Assembly (NCBI GenBank): GCA_025934495.1
Contig: JAICXY010000025.1
Coordinates: forward strand, 1-36,163
DNA length: 36,163 nucleotides
From: Candidatus Nitrosocosmicus sp.
GTDB taxonomy: Archaea > Thermoproteota > Nitrososphaeria > Nitrososphaerales > Nitrososphaeraceae
Reading direction: 5' to 3'
The translations under genes and the position numbers were made by a program. Shown in pieces: positions 8,424-15,468 of this stretch; position 1 is the first letter of the stretch; each line of letters begins with the position of its first letter. The notes under the pieces were generated by a model. That model searched no databases. It saw only the letters and a list, made by a program, of their open reading frames with translations, and was not told where the DNA came from.

Positions 8424-9516
8424 TTTTAATTATTTTTAAAAGTTTATCCGATCCTGTGTTTTGATAAAAATCCTTATTTCCTGTTATTATATACAATGAT
8501 CCTCCCTTATCTTCTGTCACATCTTTTAATTTTCCAAATCCTGTTAATATTATTGATTGTTCTTTAGATTTAGGATCAATTATTCTTAAATGCTCGCCGT
8601 TTAACGTGGCAACTATTAATTTGCCCTCATAACCAAGCTTGGTAGAATTGCTGATTGTCATCCCTGACGGATAAATCGAAGGTGTAAAGCAAAATTCTGG
8701 CTGTGTAAATCGACTTTTTTCCAAATTCCCGCATTGTTCGACAGGCCAACCATAGTTCTGCCCTGGTTTAATTATGTTGATCTCATCATTTCCTGTTGCT
8801 CCAGCCTCACTTTCATATAATATTTTATTATTAAAATCCCATGCTAAACCAACTCCATTTCTATGTCCATATGAATAAATCGCTGAATTCTTAAAGGGAT
8901 TATCATGAGGAATTGTCCCATCATCATTAATTCTAAGAACTTTACCTCTTAAGCTTGAAAGGTTCTGGGCAGATTCTGAGATTGTATTATCTCCAACTGT
9001 TACATATAATTTTCCATCCGGACCAAATTTTAATACTCCGCCATTATGCAACTGGGAAGCTGGAATCCTGTCCATTACTGTTTTTTTATCAATTATTGTA
9101 TTGTTTTTTTCTTGTAGTCTTACTATTTTATTAAATATTTTATCATTGTTTTTGTATGTATAATAAATATAAAAATAACTATTCTTATCAAATTTTGGAG
9201 AAATAGTTAAACCTAAAAGACCTGCACCTTCATTAAAATAATTATCATTTAGTTTGTATTTGTTTAATACCGTTCCATTGTTATTAAGAAATGTTATATT
9301 TCCTTTTTGTTCTGCAACTAGTATTCTACCATCAGGCAAAACACCTATGCTTGTAGGAAAATCGAGTTTATCTGACAATGTCTTTAATGGCGATTCTTTT
9401 TTTTCAGTAAATGGGCTGGGTAATAATATTGTAGTATCAGAGGGAGTATTCTTTATTGTTATTATGCTTATCCCTATTATTATAATTCCTATAATTATTG
9501 CGGTGGCTTTTTTCAT
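8416..9516 (-). CDS. Membrane-anchored PQQ-type sugar dehydrogenase (GSDH family)
   Basis: A 366-residue six-bladed beta-propeller of the soluble glucose/aldose dehydrogenase family. An uncleaved-looking N-terminal hydrophobic segment (about residues 4-21, ATAIIIGIIIIGISIITI) would anchor the domain outside the cell. Family marks are FPTSIGVLPDGRILVAEQ, NEGAGLLGLTISPKF, the active-site His in QLHNGGVLKFGPDGKLYVTVGD, GHRNGVGLAWD and NYGWP. Homologues oxidise aldoses using PQQ; whether this organism makes PQQ cannot be judged here. It is the first gene of the five-gene minus-strand unit that continues with HMG-CoA reductase and hisGDC, and is divergent from the CBS-HPF gene. Confidence 0.85.
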   Translation of the reverse strand: MKKATAIIIGIIIIGISIITIKNTPSDTTILLPSPFTEKKESPLKTLSDKLDFPTSIGVLPDGRILVAEQKGNITFLNNNGTVLNKYKLNDNYFNEGAGLLGLTISPKFDKNSYFYIYYTYKNNDKIFNKIVRLQEKNNTIIDKKTVMDRIPASQLHNGGVLKFGPDGKLYVTVGDNTISESAQNLSSLRGKVLRINDDGTIPHDNPFKNSAIYSYGHRNGVGLAWDFNNKILYESEAGATGNDEINIIKPGQNYGWPVEQCGNLEKSRFTQPEFCFTPSIYPSGMTISNSTKLGYEGKLIVATLNGEHLRIIDPKSKEQSIILTGFGKLKDVTEDKGGSLYIITGNKDFYQNTGSDKLLKIIKND

Positions 9517-9570
9517 ACTGTTCTATAAATTGCAAAAGGATTTTAAGTTATTATAAAATACTACTTTATA

Positions 9571-10674
9571 GTGATTAATAAAGTAAACTTGATACGAAAA
9601 GAAGTCCCCACTCTTTCATTAGAGGATTCCGTCTCAAAGGCTATTAATTTAATGTATATCCATTCCATCAAACAAATTCCAGTTGTTGATTTAAATGACA
9701 AATATTATGGAATGATATATTATAAGGATTTTATTAATACTCATTTTCAACCTTCATCAAAAATAAAACATTTTACATCCAATGGTGCTCATATTTTAAA
9801 ACCAAATGATGATTTGCAAATATGTATTAATTTTATGATAAATACTGGAAAAACTGGACTTCCTGTTGTAGAGAATGAAGAATTTATTGGTCTAGTTATT
9901 GATAAAGATCTTGTGTTGAATGTTGAACTCGAAAATTTAAAAGTCAATGATATAATGTCTAACCCTATAGTTATAGATGAAAATTCTAATTTAGATAATG
10001 CATTAAGTTTAATGAGGAAAAATAATATTTCTAGGTTACCTGTTGTAAATGATAAACATCTAGTTGTTGGCGTTATCTCTTTACTTGATATATTAAAAAT
10101 TACCTCAATTCCGAATGAAAAAGATTCGCACGCTCCTGCTCCTGGATCTAAAGAAAAATCTGGCTCTGTTCTCATAAAAGATATAATGAAAAATGCTTTC
10201 ACTATTGAAAGCGGTTCATTTGTTAAAAATATGGTTGATAGTTTTAAAAATAGTGATGAGTTAATAATTATATCTAATGATAAACCTGTAGGTATTATTA
10301 CCTCCAAAGATATATTGGAATCATCTATTTCAAAAAAAACTGATTCTATAGTTTATACAGCAAATTTTGATGACGAAAACATTCGTAACGAAATAGCTCA
10401 AAAAATGGAGAAATATATTAAAAAAATAGAAGGAAAACTGGACAATATACAATCTGTTGTAATATATTTTGAGAAACATAAAACACTTTGTTCAATTAGG
10501 ACCCGACTAATTACAAAAAACCAAGTAATTCATACACACTCTGATGATTATGATCCATTAAAAGCCTTTAAATCTGTTCTTGAAAAATTAGAGAGACAAA
10601 TCACAGAGTTACATTCAAAAAATGTAGAAAATAAATCTAAACAAAAATTATTTAGCGCAGATGAGGAGATTTGA
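9571..10674 (+). CDS. CBS-domain tetrad fused to an HPF/RaiA-like ribosome hibernation domain
   Basis: The 367 residues begin with four CBS motifs (about 5-55, 60-118, 124-180, 200-255), each showing the pattern of a helix followed by a short strand pair such as IKQIPVVD, KTGLPVV, ISRLPVVN and KPVGIITSKDIL. CBS pairs bind adenine nucleotides. The last 110 residues match the beta-alpha-beta3-alpha layout of ribosome hibernation factor HPF/RaiA: helix ENIRNEIAQKMEKYIKKIEG, strand SVVIYFEKHK, strand CSIRTRLIT, strand QVIHTHSDD, then helix DPLKAFKSVLEKLERQI. The inferred role is energy-sensed ribosome silencing. The start is GTG at 9571, 54 bp from the divergent sugar dehydrogenase. The final 19 bases overlap the antisense tRNA-Ser gene. 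Confidence 0.75.
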   Translation: MINKVNLIRKEVPTLSLEDSVSKAINLMYIHSIKQIPVVDLNDKYYGMIYYKDFINTHFQPSSKIKHFTSNGAHILKPNDDLQICINFMINTGKTGLPVVENEEFIGLVIDKDLVLNVELENLKVNDIMSNPIVIDENSNLDNALSLMRKNNISRLPVVNDKHLVVGVISLLDILKITSIPNEKDSHAPAPGSKEKSGSVLIKDIMKNAFTIESGSFVKNMVDSFKNSDELIIISNDKPVGIITSKDILESSISKKTDSIVYTANFDDENIRNEIAQKMEKYIKKIEGKLDNIQSVVIYFEKHKTLCSIRTRLITKNQVIHTHSDDYDPLKAFKSVLEKLERQITELHSKNVENKSKQKLFSADEEI

Positions 10675-10703
10675 ACTCCTGCTCGCCATACGGCGAATCG
10701 GCT

Positions 10704-10728
10704 TACTTTTAATCCACCTTGGCGTTAC
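10704..10728 (-). other. Canonical-position (37/38) tRNA intron, 25 nt
   Basis: The anticodon-loop segment between stems TCGGC and GCCGA is 32 nt instead of 7. Removing 25 nt leaves CTTGAGA, a normal loop with anticodon TGA. A relaxed bulge-helix-bulge can be drawn: CTT pairs with AAG, a TAA bulge holds the 3' cut, a GAGG bulge holds the 5' cut, and TAA/TTA continues the inner helix. Exact ends could shift by one base. Confidence 0.65.
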
Positions 10729-10745
10729 CTCAAGGCCGACGCAAT

Positions 10746-10775
10746 ATTGTAGTCCTAGTATTTTTAACTTAGGAT
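10746..10775 (-). other. Probable non-canonical D-loop intron of tRNA-Ser, about 30 nt
   Basis: The D-loop between GCA and TGC is 40 nt where tRNA-Ser has about 11. The insert forms a hairpin with a 5-bp stem TCCTA/TAGGA. Taking out about 29-30 nt restores a normal D-loop beginning GAGTGGTC. Splice sites cannot be fixed from one sequence; the flanking bulges are only approximate. Confidence 0.55.
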
Positions 10776-10984
10776 GACCACTCTGCCACATCTGCACTAA
10801 AATTACTTATTATTTTCCCCTCTATTATATTTTGATACTCGTTTAATTGAAATTTGCCTATTATACTAGCAAGTCTGTATTATCATTAAATTTGCAAATG
10901 ATAATTTGTTTTTGAAAATAATGAAAATGAACATCAAACTAAAATATTTGTTGGCTTTAGATCAAAAATTTCTATATGATTGTC

Positions 10985-11765
10985 TTAAAATTTTTCTATT
11001 TCTATCCTTAATATGTCAAATTGTCTTTTATATGATAATTCTTCTTTTGCATGAGGACAAATTAAATATGATGTTTTAGTTTCAAGGATAATATAACATT
11101 ACTAGTATGTATATGTATAATATGTACTATATCTCCACCACAAATAGTAACTGGTGGTTTCTCATTTTCTTTTGATGTATTGGATAGAAATCTTTCTCTT
11201 AACGTCACAAAAATATAGTATATTTCTTTTTTTGATCTGCTTATTCCACCCTACATATTTCCTTATTTTCGAACTGGATGTCTGTTATCCAGTCGGGCCA
11301 TTTTAATTCACAACCGAATTTGAGTTGATTTTCATTTCTGAATAAAAAATTCAGATTATTATCTTTTATGTGAAACAACTTTCTGGCTGTGTTCTCCTTG
11401 TATCTTATCATTTATCACTTTGTTGCTCGAGTTCTTTTAATACTCCTGGTATTGATTTTATATATTAGATCTCTTGCAAAATAGGACCATTAGAAAAATT
11501 TCTAATAATAGAATACATTTTGATCGTAATCAGTAAATTAAAATGTAAATTACATAATTTCATCGATAGCCTCAAATTTTGATAGGCGTCTAATTTTGCG
11601 AGATCTATTGTATTTCTTGATAAAAACCAGTGAAATGGATATAAAGTATACTATGTTCTCAGATTCTGCCCTCTTTTTATCTAAATATTTTATTATAATT
11701 GAAAACGGAATATTTGCTTTTTCCTTAAATTCAAATACTGTATAACTTAAACTTCTAATTTTCTG
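10985..11765 (-). pseudogene. Decayed minus-strand coding region, several frame breaks
   Basis: This gene-free stretch contains protein-like minus-strand reading in shifting frames. Pieces are: a 71-codon open frame from the transposon edge at 11765 to a stop at 11550-11552 (contains FKEKANIPFSIIIKYLDKK); a 56-residue ORF from ATG 11411 to stop 11241 (contains LKWPDWITDIQFENKE); a 63-codon frame 11250 to 11062 (contains ENEKPPVTICGGDIV); and a last piece ending at 10985 (contains TSYLICPHAKEELSYKRQFD). Open runs this long are unlikely in DNA this AT-rich, and compositions look like soluble proteins. I recognise no family. One or two genes ruined by frameshifts is the best reading; a cluster of real small ORFs is possible. 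Confidence 0.5.
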
Positions 11766-12298
11766 GCTCTGTTAACAGTATATAAAGAATGCTATATGTT
11801 CTTCTGTAAACTAATAATACTGCTTGTTTTCATCTGCAAATTATTGTTGTATTTTTTAATATTCTCTAGTTTTAATAATTACCAAATCTAAACAAGCACA
11901 TTCTGCCTACATTAAAGATTATATGTATTTATATGACTATTAACAATTCTGTAAATTGTATTCTATGTTTTCCTGTAAGATAATGTGGTGTTTGTTTAGA
12001 TATCCTAATATCTTTAAATTGCCACTCTTAACTATGACGATCAATCAGCAAGTGGACGAATATATCTAATAAAAATCATGTCAGAGAAACAATCACAATA
12101 TTTTACAATAGAATATACCTTTGTGTTTACACAGCTGTTAACTTGATGATTTTATCAATCTTTTTAATTTATCAACTAGTTTTTTCTCTACAATTATTTT
12201 TCAATGATGTCTGTTAATTTGGATAAAATCAGGTAAACAATTTATTTTGCCATTATAATCAACATTTAAAATAAAATATTTTTCAAGTCAACAGAGCC
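11765..12298. mobile_element. 534-bp transposon-like element with GGCTCTGTT terminal repeats
   Basis: The left end GGCTCTGTTAAC (11765-11776) is mirrored by GTCAACAGAGCC at 12287-12298. The flanks AATTTTCT (11757-11764) and AATTTCCT (12299-12306) match at 7 of 8 positions, as expected for an old 8-bp target duplication. No intact transposase ORF lies inside, although minus-strand fragments such as LKILGYLNKHHIILQENIEY look coding. A second inward-facing end (CTGTTAACTTGATG from 12135) suggests a composite or nested structure. The right end lies only about 50 bp from the DegT gene start. Confidence 0.65.
12135..12205 (+). repeat. 71-bp repeat, inverted copy at 22166-22238
   Basis: This segment, starting CTGTTAACTTGATGATTTTA, recurs in reverse orientation at 22166-22238 with one substitution and a two-base difference in a poly-T run. 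It begins with the same CTGTTAAC core as the element ends, so it is probably a sub-terminal part of the same mobile element family. Confidence 0.8.
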
Positions 12299-12317
12299 AA
12301 TTTCCTGTATTTACTAA

Positions 12318-12325
12318 TTTTTATA
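12318..12325 (+). promoter_or_regulatory. TATA box of the DegT-type aminotransferase gene
   Basis: TTTTTATA is centred about 29 bases upstream of the ATG at 12351. That spacing fits a leaderless archaeal transcript beginning at or next to the ATG, and supports this ATG over the GTG at 12327, which lies within the expected promoter-to-start interval. Confidence 0.45.
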
Positions 12326-12350
12326 TGTGATAATTCTTATAACAAGAGAA

Positions 12351-13472
12351 ATGCTCCCTATAAATAAACCTTGGCTAGGTGATGAAGAAAAACAAGAGAT
12401 ATTAAATATACTTGAAGAAAATGTATTAACTTCTCCTGCTAACGATGGAGGGAAACGAGTTCAAGAATTTGAAAATATTTTACAATCGTACGTTGATGTT
12501 AAACATGTAATTGCTGTTAATTCTGGTACTTCCGCACTTCATGCATCTTTGTTATCTATTGGTATAAAACAAGGAGACGAAGTTATGTTGCCTTCTTTTA
12601 CTTTTGTTGCTACTGCCAATTCTGTAATGGCTACGGGAGCTAAACCAATTTTCGTAGATATCAACAAACAAGATTATACTATTGATATTCTTGATGTGAA
12701 AAAGAAGATTAGTAAAAACACCAAGGCCATAATTCCTGTTCATCTTTACGGTCATCCTTCCAATATGAATGAAATTAATGATATAGCAAGAGCGCATTCT
12801 ATATATGTTATAGAGGATGCCTGCCAATCGTTAGGATCTACTTATTTTCAAAAACAAACCGGAACCTTGAGTGATATAGGTTGTTTTAGTTTTTATGCAA
12901 GTAAAGTGATTACAACGGGAGAAGGAGGAGCTATTGCTACTAATAATGATGATTTTGCTGAAAAATTAAAAATGATCCGAAATCATGGCATGATACATGG
13001 ATATGATACTACATTATTTGGTCTAAATTTAAGATTGCCTGAATTAAGTGCTGGTATTGGGAAAATTCAAATGAAAAAACTAGATAAAATGCTAAATATT
13101 AGGCGAAATAATGCAAATATTTTATCAAACGGATTAAAAAAATATGAACAAATACATTCTATTATTAATTTACCCCAGGAAACTATAGATAAAAAATTTA
13201 ATTGGTATTTATTTACTGTTGGTTTTAAAGATAAAGATAAGAGAGAACTGGTTAAAAACCATCTTATTAAGGAGGGTATAAGTGCCGTAGTATACTATGA
13301 TCCGCCAGTACATAAAACTCCTTATTATAATAGTTTAGAATCCCAGTCTGATGATGATGTTTTACCGAATACTATCTGGGCTTGGCATCATGCTTTATCA
13401 TTACCAGTTCATCCTTTGGTAACAGAAAATGATCTTTACAAAATTATAAAAACATTTGAAATTTGTATATGA
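12351..13472 (+). CDS. DegT/DnrJ/EryC1/StrS-family aminotransferase
   Basis: PLP enzyme of the family that aminates nucleotide-linked keto-sugars for surface glycans. Visible marks are the N-terminal LPINKPWLGDEEKQEIL, the cofactor-binding AVNSGTSALHASL, PSFTFVATANSV, the IEDACQSLGS segment with the PLP-pyridine Asp, and the Schiff-base lysine in FYASKVITTGEGGA. With the ATG at 12351 the protein has 373 residues, normal for the family; an upstream GTG at 12327 would add eight. No glycosyltransferase or sugar-nucleotide gene is next to it, so the substrate is unknown. It stands directly downstream of the 534-bp element. Confidence 0.9.
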   Translation: MLPINKPWLGDEEKQEILNILEENVLTSPANDGGKRVQEFENILQSYVDVKHVIAVNSGTSALHASLLSIGIKQGDEVMLPSFTFVATANSVMATGAKPIFVDINKQDYTIDILDVKKKISKNTKAIIPVHLYGHPSNMNEINDIARAHSIYVIEDACQSLGSTYFQKQTGTLSDIGCFSFYASKVITTGEGGAIATNNDDFAEKLKMIRNHGMIHGYDTTLFGLNLRLPELSAGIGKIQMKKLDKMLNIRRNNANILSNGLKKYEQIHSIINLPQETIDKKFNWYLFTVGFKDKDKRELVKNHLIKEGISAVVYYDPPVHKTPYYNSLESQSDDDVLPNTIWAWHHALSLPVHPLVTENDLYKIIKTFEICI

Positions 13473-13569
13473 TTTTTAAAGCATATATTATTATTTATAG
13501 TAGGACTCTAACCCTTTAATCTTTTTGAAAATATATTTTATATATGTGATATTTTAACGATTTTATATA

Positions 13570-14109
13570 ATGATTTTGACCGTCGAAAGGGATGAATTGC
13601 TTTCTAGACGATTTTACCTAGTTGTTTTTTATATTTGTGCGTTGATAATGGCAGTAATTACATTTTATTCTATTTATGTAAGTCTAAATGAATATTTGAC
13701 TAATGGAAAGGTAATAATTGGTCAAGTTTTGGTTAATACTGAATTTCCTTTTAAAGGGCTTTCAAAATTAGTAACATATCTTATGATTGTATCTGTTGTC
13801 GGTTGGTACTGTGTCACTAAATTGGGCGGAGATAAGGTAAAAAACATTCCAAAGAGTATAAAAACTGTACTTCAGTTAGTTGTTTTGGTTATACTTATAA
13901 TTTCAATATACGAATTCTTTTACAATTTTATTATCTGGAATGCTTTAATTACTGCAGATTTACTTCATGGACATCTAAAGTTAGATAACCTTTACATGCC
14001 TTATCCCAATCCTAATACTCCATGGAATTTGGTATTTGCTACAAAAATGTCTTTAGCCGCATTAATTATTTCATCTCATGGATTCTATGTTATTTCAAAA
14101 AAGACATAG
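13570..14109 (+). CDS. Unknown four-helix membrane protein
   Basis: I do not recognise a family. The 179 residues show four hydrophobic segments (about 17-39, 65-84, 99-122, 154-175) separated by short loops, with charged residues at the N-terminus. A conserved-looking loop before the last helix (DNLYMPYPNPNTPWNLVFATKM) is rich in Pro and Asn and includes Trp. The ATG at 13570 follows an AT-rich stretch that could hold a promoter (TATATGTGATATTTT, from about 13540). It lies about 100 bp after the DegT gene on the same strand but nothing ties their functions together. Confidence 0.7.
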   Translation: MILTVERDELLSRRFYLVVFYICALIMAVITFYSIYVSLNEYLTNGKVIIGQVLVNTEFPFKGLSKLVTYLMIVSVVGWYCVTKLGGDKVKNIPKSIKTVLQLVVLVILIISIYEFFYNFIIWNALITADLLHGHLKLDNLYMPYPNPNTPWNLVFATKMSLAALIISSHGFYVISKKT

Positions 14110-14187
14110 TAATCAAATTCAATTATACATTATTACCAATTTTAATCGATATTTTAGATTATGTGTATGTATTGTCTGTAAATAGAA

Positions 14188-14195
14188 TTTTATTA
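14188..14195 (+). promoter_or_regulatory. Candidate TATA box for the 51-residue ORF
   Basis: TTTTATTA is centred about 26 bases before the ATG at 14217, the spacing of a leaderless archaeal promoter. This supports the short ORF over the longer frame that would begin inside the upstream gene. Confidence 0.35.
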
Positions 14196-14216
14196 CAGAT
14201 CATAAAAAATTTCATT

Positions 14217-14372
14217 ATGGATAATACTGATAAAAAGAGTATTTTATTGAGTACAAAAGAATGGCAAATAGTTTTGGACTCTTTAAGTAATACTATTTTT
14301 AATGAAGAGATTACTGAAGAAGCACGGAAAAATGCTAAAGAATTATATCTTAAGATAAATAAAAATGTTTAA
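14217..14372 (+). CDS. Small acidic protein of unknown function, 51 residues
   Basis: The ORF starts MDNTDKKSILLSTKEWQIV and continues with two predicted helices (about 13-24 and 31-46, the second containing EEARKNAKELYLKINK). Amphipathic helices, a mix of Lys and Glu, and no low-complexity make it look like a real small protein. The open frame can be extended upstream to 14022, but that part overlaps the membrane protein gene in another frame and reads as a shadow. Function unknown. Confidence 0.5.
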   Translation: MDNTDKKSILLSTKEWQIVLDSLSNTIFNEEITEEARKNAKELYLKINKNV

Positions 14373-14548
14373 ATATATATAGTTATTATTTTTGTTTGTT
14401 AAATATTTTTATAGTTATCTGATTTCATTTGCTTTTATCGATTAGTATATAAAATCATTATATATTCTAAAGCAGGGATTAGCAATACATCAAAATATCC
14501 AATTTGTTTACTGTATTAGTAAAATTATGGTTTCTGATTCCATCGTCT

Positions 14549-15418
14549 TTATATCACATTTCTAATTTGTTGTATTAATTCTAAAATTTTATCAATATCT
14601 TCGGCCTCGGGATTTAACTCTATATATTTGTAAAAACTTTTTAATGCTTGGTTAAATTTTTTATTTCTGTATGATATTATTCCATTGTCTCTTATTGCTT
14701 CAGGATTAAAATTATCTAATGATAATATCATTTCATTGATCATTTCAATCTTGTTTATGTCATCTACTTCCATATATCCATTCTTTAAATTGTTTAATAT
14801 TCTAATTAAAATTTGGGATGTACTCGCTTTCTCTAGTGTGCTATTGGATATCGAAACTTTCAATCTGGGATTTACTTTATTTAATAAATCCTGAAGGATA
14901 TAATCATCCATAATTCTACCTTTGTTAAATGGATCAATTATTATGTATTCATTTGAATCTTTATCGAGTATATATTTTACTAAAAAATGTGAGGGAAAAT
15001 TAACTGGTTCCAATTCGAAATTTAAAAAACTTGCCAAATGGATATAAATTATAGATAATGTTATTGGAATTCCTATCTTTTTTTCTAAAACTATGTTTAA
15101 GTAATTATTGATGGGATTGTAATAATCATTTATGTTTGGATGAAATTTTTTATCATCAAAAAAAAACTCGTTAAATTTTTCAATGATGTGGGTAGGTCTC
15201 ATAACCTTTGGATTTTTTATTTTTCCTTTTAGCTCTTCACCTATTTCTTCAATTTGTTTCATATAATAATCAATACTAAGGTCGGGATAGCTGATAACTT
15301 TTGCAATATAAAGAACATACTCTGAAATTTCTTTAATATTTTCTTTTTCATTTAATTTTATTACTACGTTTTTTTTCCAATCTTTTATAAGATAGTTATC
15401 GTGATATTCAAATTCCAA
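14549..15418 (-). CDS. SirB1-family protein (transglutaminase-like domain plus TPR)
   Basis: A 289-residue protein matching the SirB1/YchA family. The central transglutaminase-like domain is marked by YLNIVLEKKIGIPITLSIIYI, then VNFPSHFLVKY and IIDPFNKGRIM. The C-terminal part (about 245-285) resembles a tetratricopeptide repeat (YRNKKFNQALKSFYKYIELNPEA). The canonical transglutaminase Cys is replaced by Thr or Ser in this region, as is common in SirB1 proteins, so protease or transferase activity is doubtful. The cellular role is not known. It is transcribed in the same direction as the M20 peptidase, separated by 50 bp. Confidence 0.85.
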   Translation of the reverse strand: MEFEYHDNYLIKDWKKNVVIKLNEKENIKEISEYVLYIAKVISYPDLSIDYYMKQIEEIGEELKGKIKNPKVMRPTHIIEKFNEFFFDDKKFHPNINDYYNPINNYLNIVLEKKIGIPITLSIIYIHLASFLNFELEPVNFPSHFLVKYILDKDSNEYIIIDPFNKGRIMDDYILQDLLNKVNPRLKVSISNSTLEKASTSQILIRILNNLKNGYMEVDDINKIEMINEMILSLDNFNPEAIRDNGIISYRNKKFNQALKSFYKYIELNPEAEDIDKILELIQQIRNVI

Positions 15419-15468
15419 TATAAATAAAAACTCGTTTCATACTTATAAGTAAAATACTATATCATAAA

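Larger units (their letters stand above)
10656..10795 (-). tRNA. tRNA-Ser (anticodon UGA) with two probable introns
   Basis: Read on the minus strand: acceptor stem GCAGATG/CATCTGC (7 of 7 pairs), U8-G9, D-stem GCA/TGC, G26, anticodon stem TCGGC/GCCGA, a long variable arm TCGCC-GTAT-GGCGA, T-stem AGGAG/CTCCT with loop TTCAAAT. The discriminator is G73 and CCA is not encoded. Long arm plus G73 indicate serine; the anticodon at 10730-10732 reads TGA (codon UCA). The gene is 140 bp, about 54 more than a mature tRNA-Ser, explained by an insert in the D-loop and one at position 37/38. The 3' end overlaps the CBS-HPF gene on the other strand. Confidence 0.85.

Noticed and set aside
9789-10307. 172-residue open frame on the minus strand
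   Set aside because: It lies wholly antisense to the CBS-HPF gene, whose translation shows clear domain motifs, and its own product is low in recognisable structure.
10741-10790. Alternative reading of the tRNA with the TCCTA/TAGGA hairpin as anticodon stem
   Set aside because: It gives a 12-nt loop and leaves no D-stem, whereas removing it as an intron restores all serine tRNA features including G73 and the long arm.
12327-12350. GTG start eight codons before the DegT ATG
   Set aside because: It lies between the TATA box and the expected transcript start, and the family N-terminus begins at the ATG.
14022-14372. 116-residue plus-strand frame starting inside the membrane protein gene
   Set aside because: The first 65 codons overlap or follow another coding frame and read as a shadow; only the part from ATG 14217 looks like a real protein.
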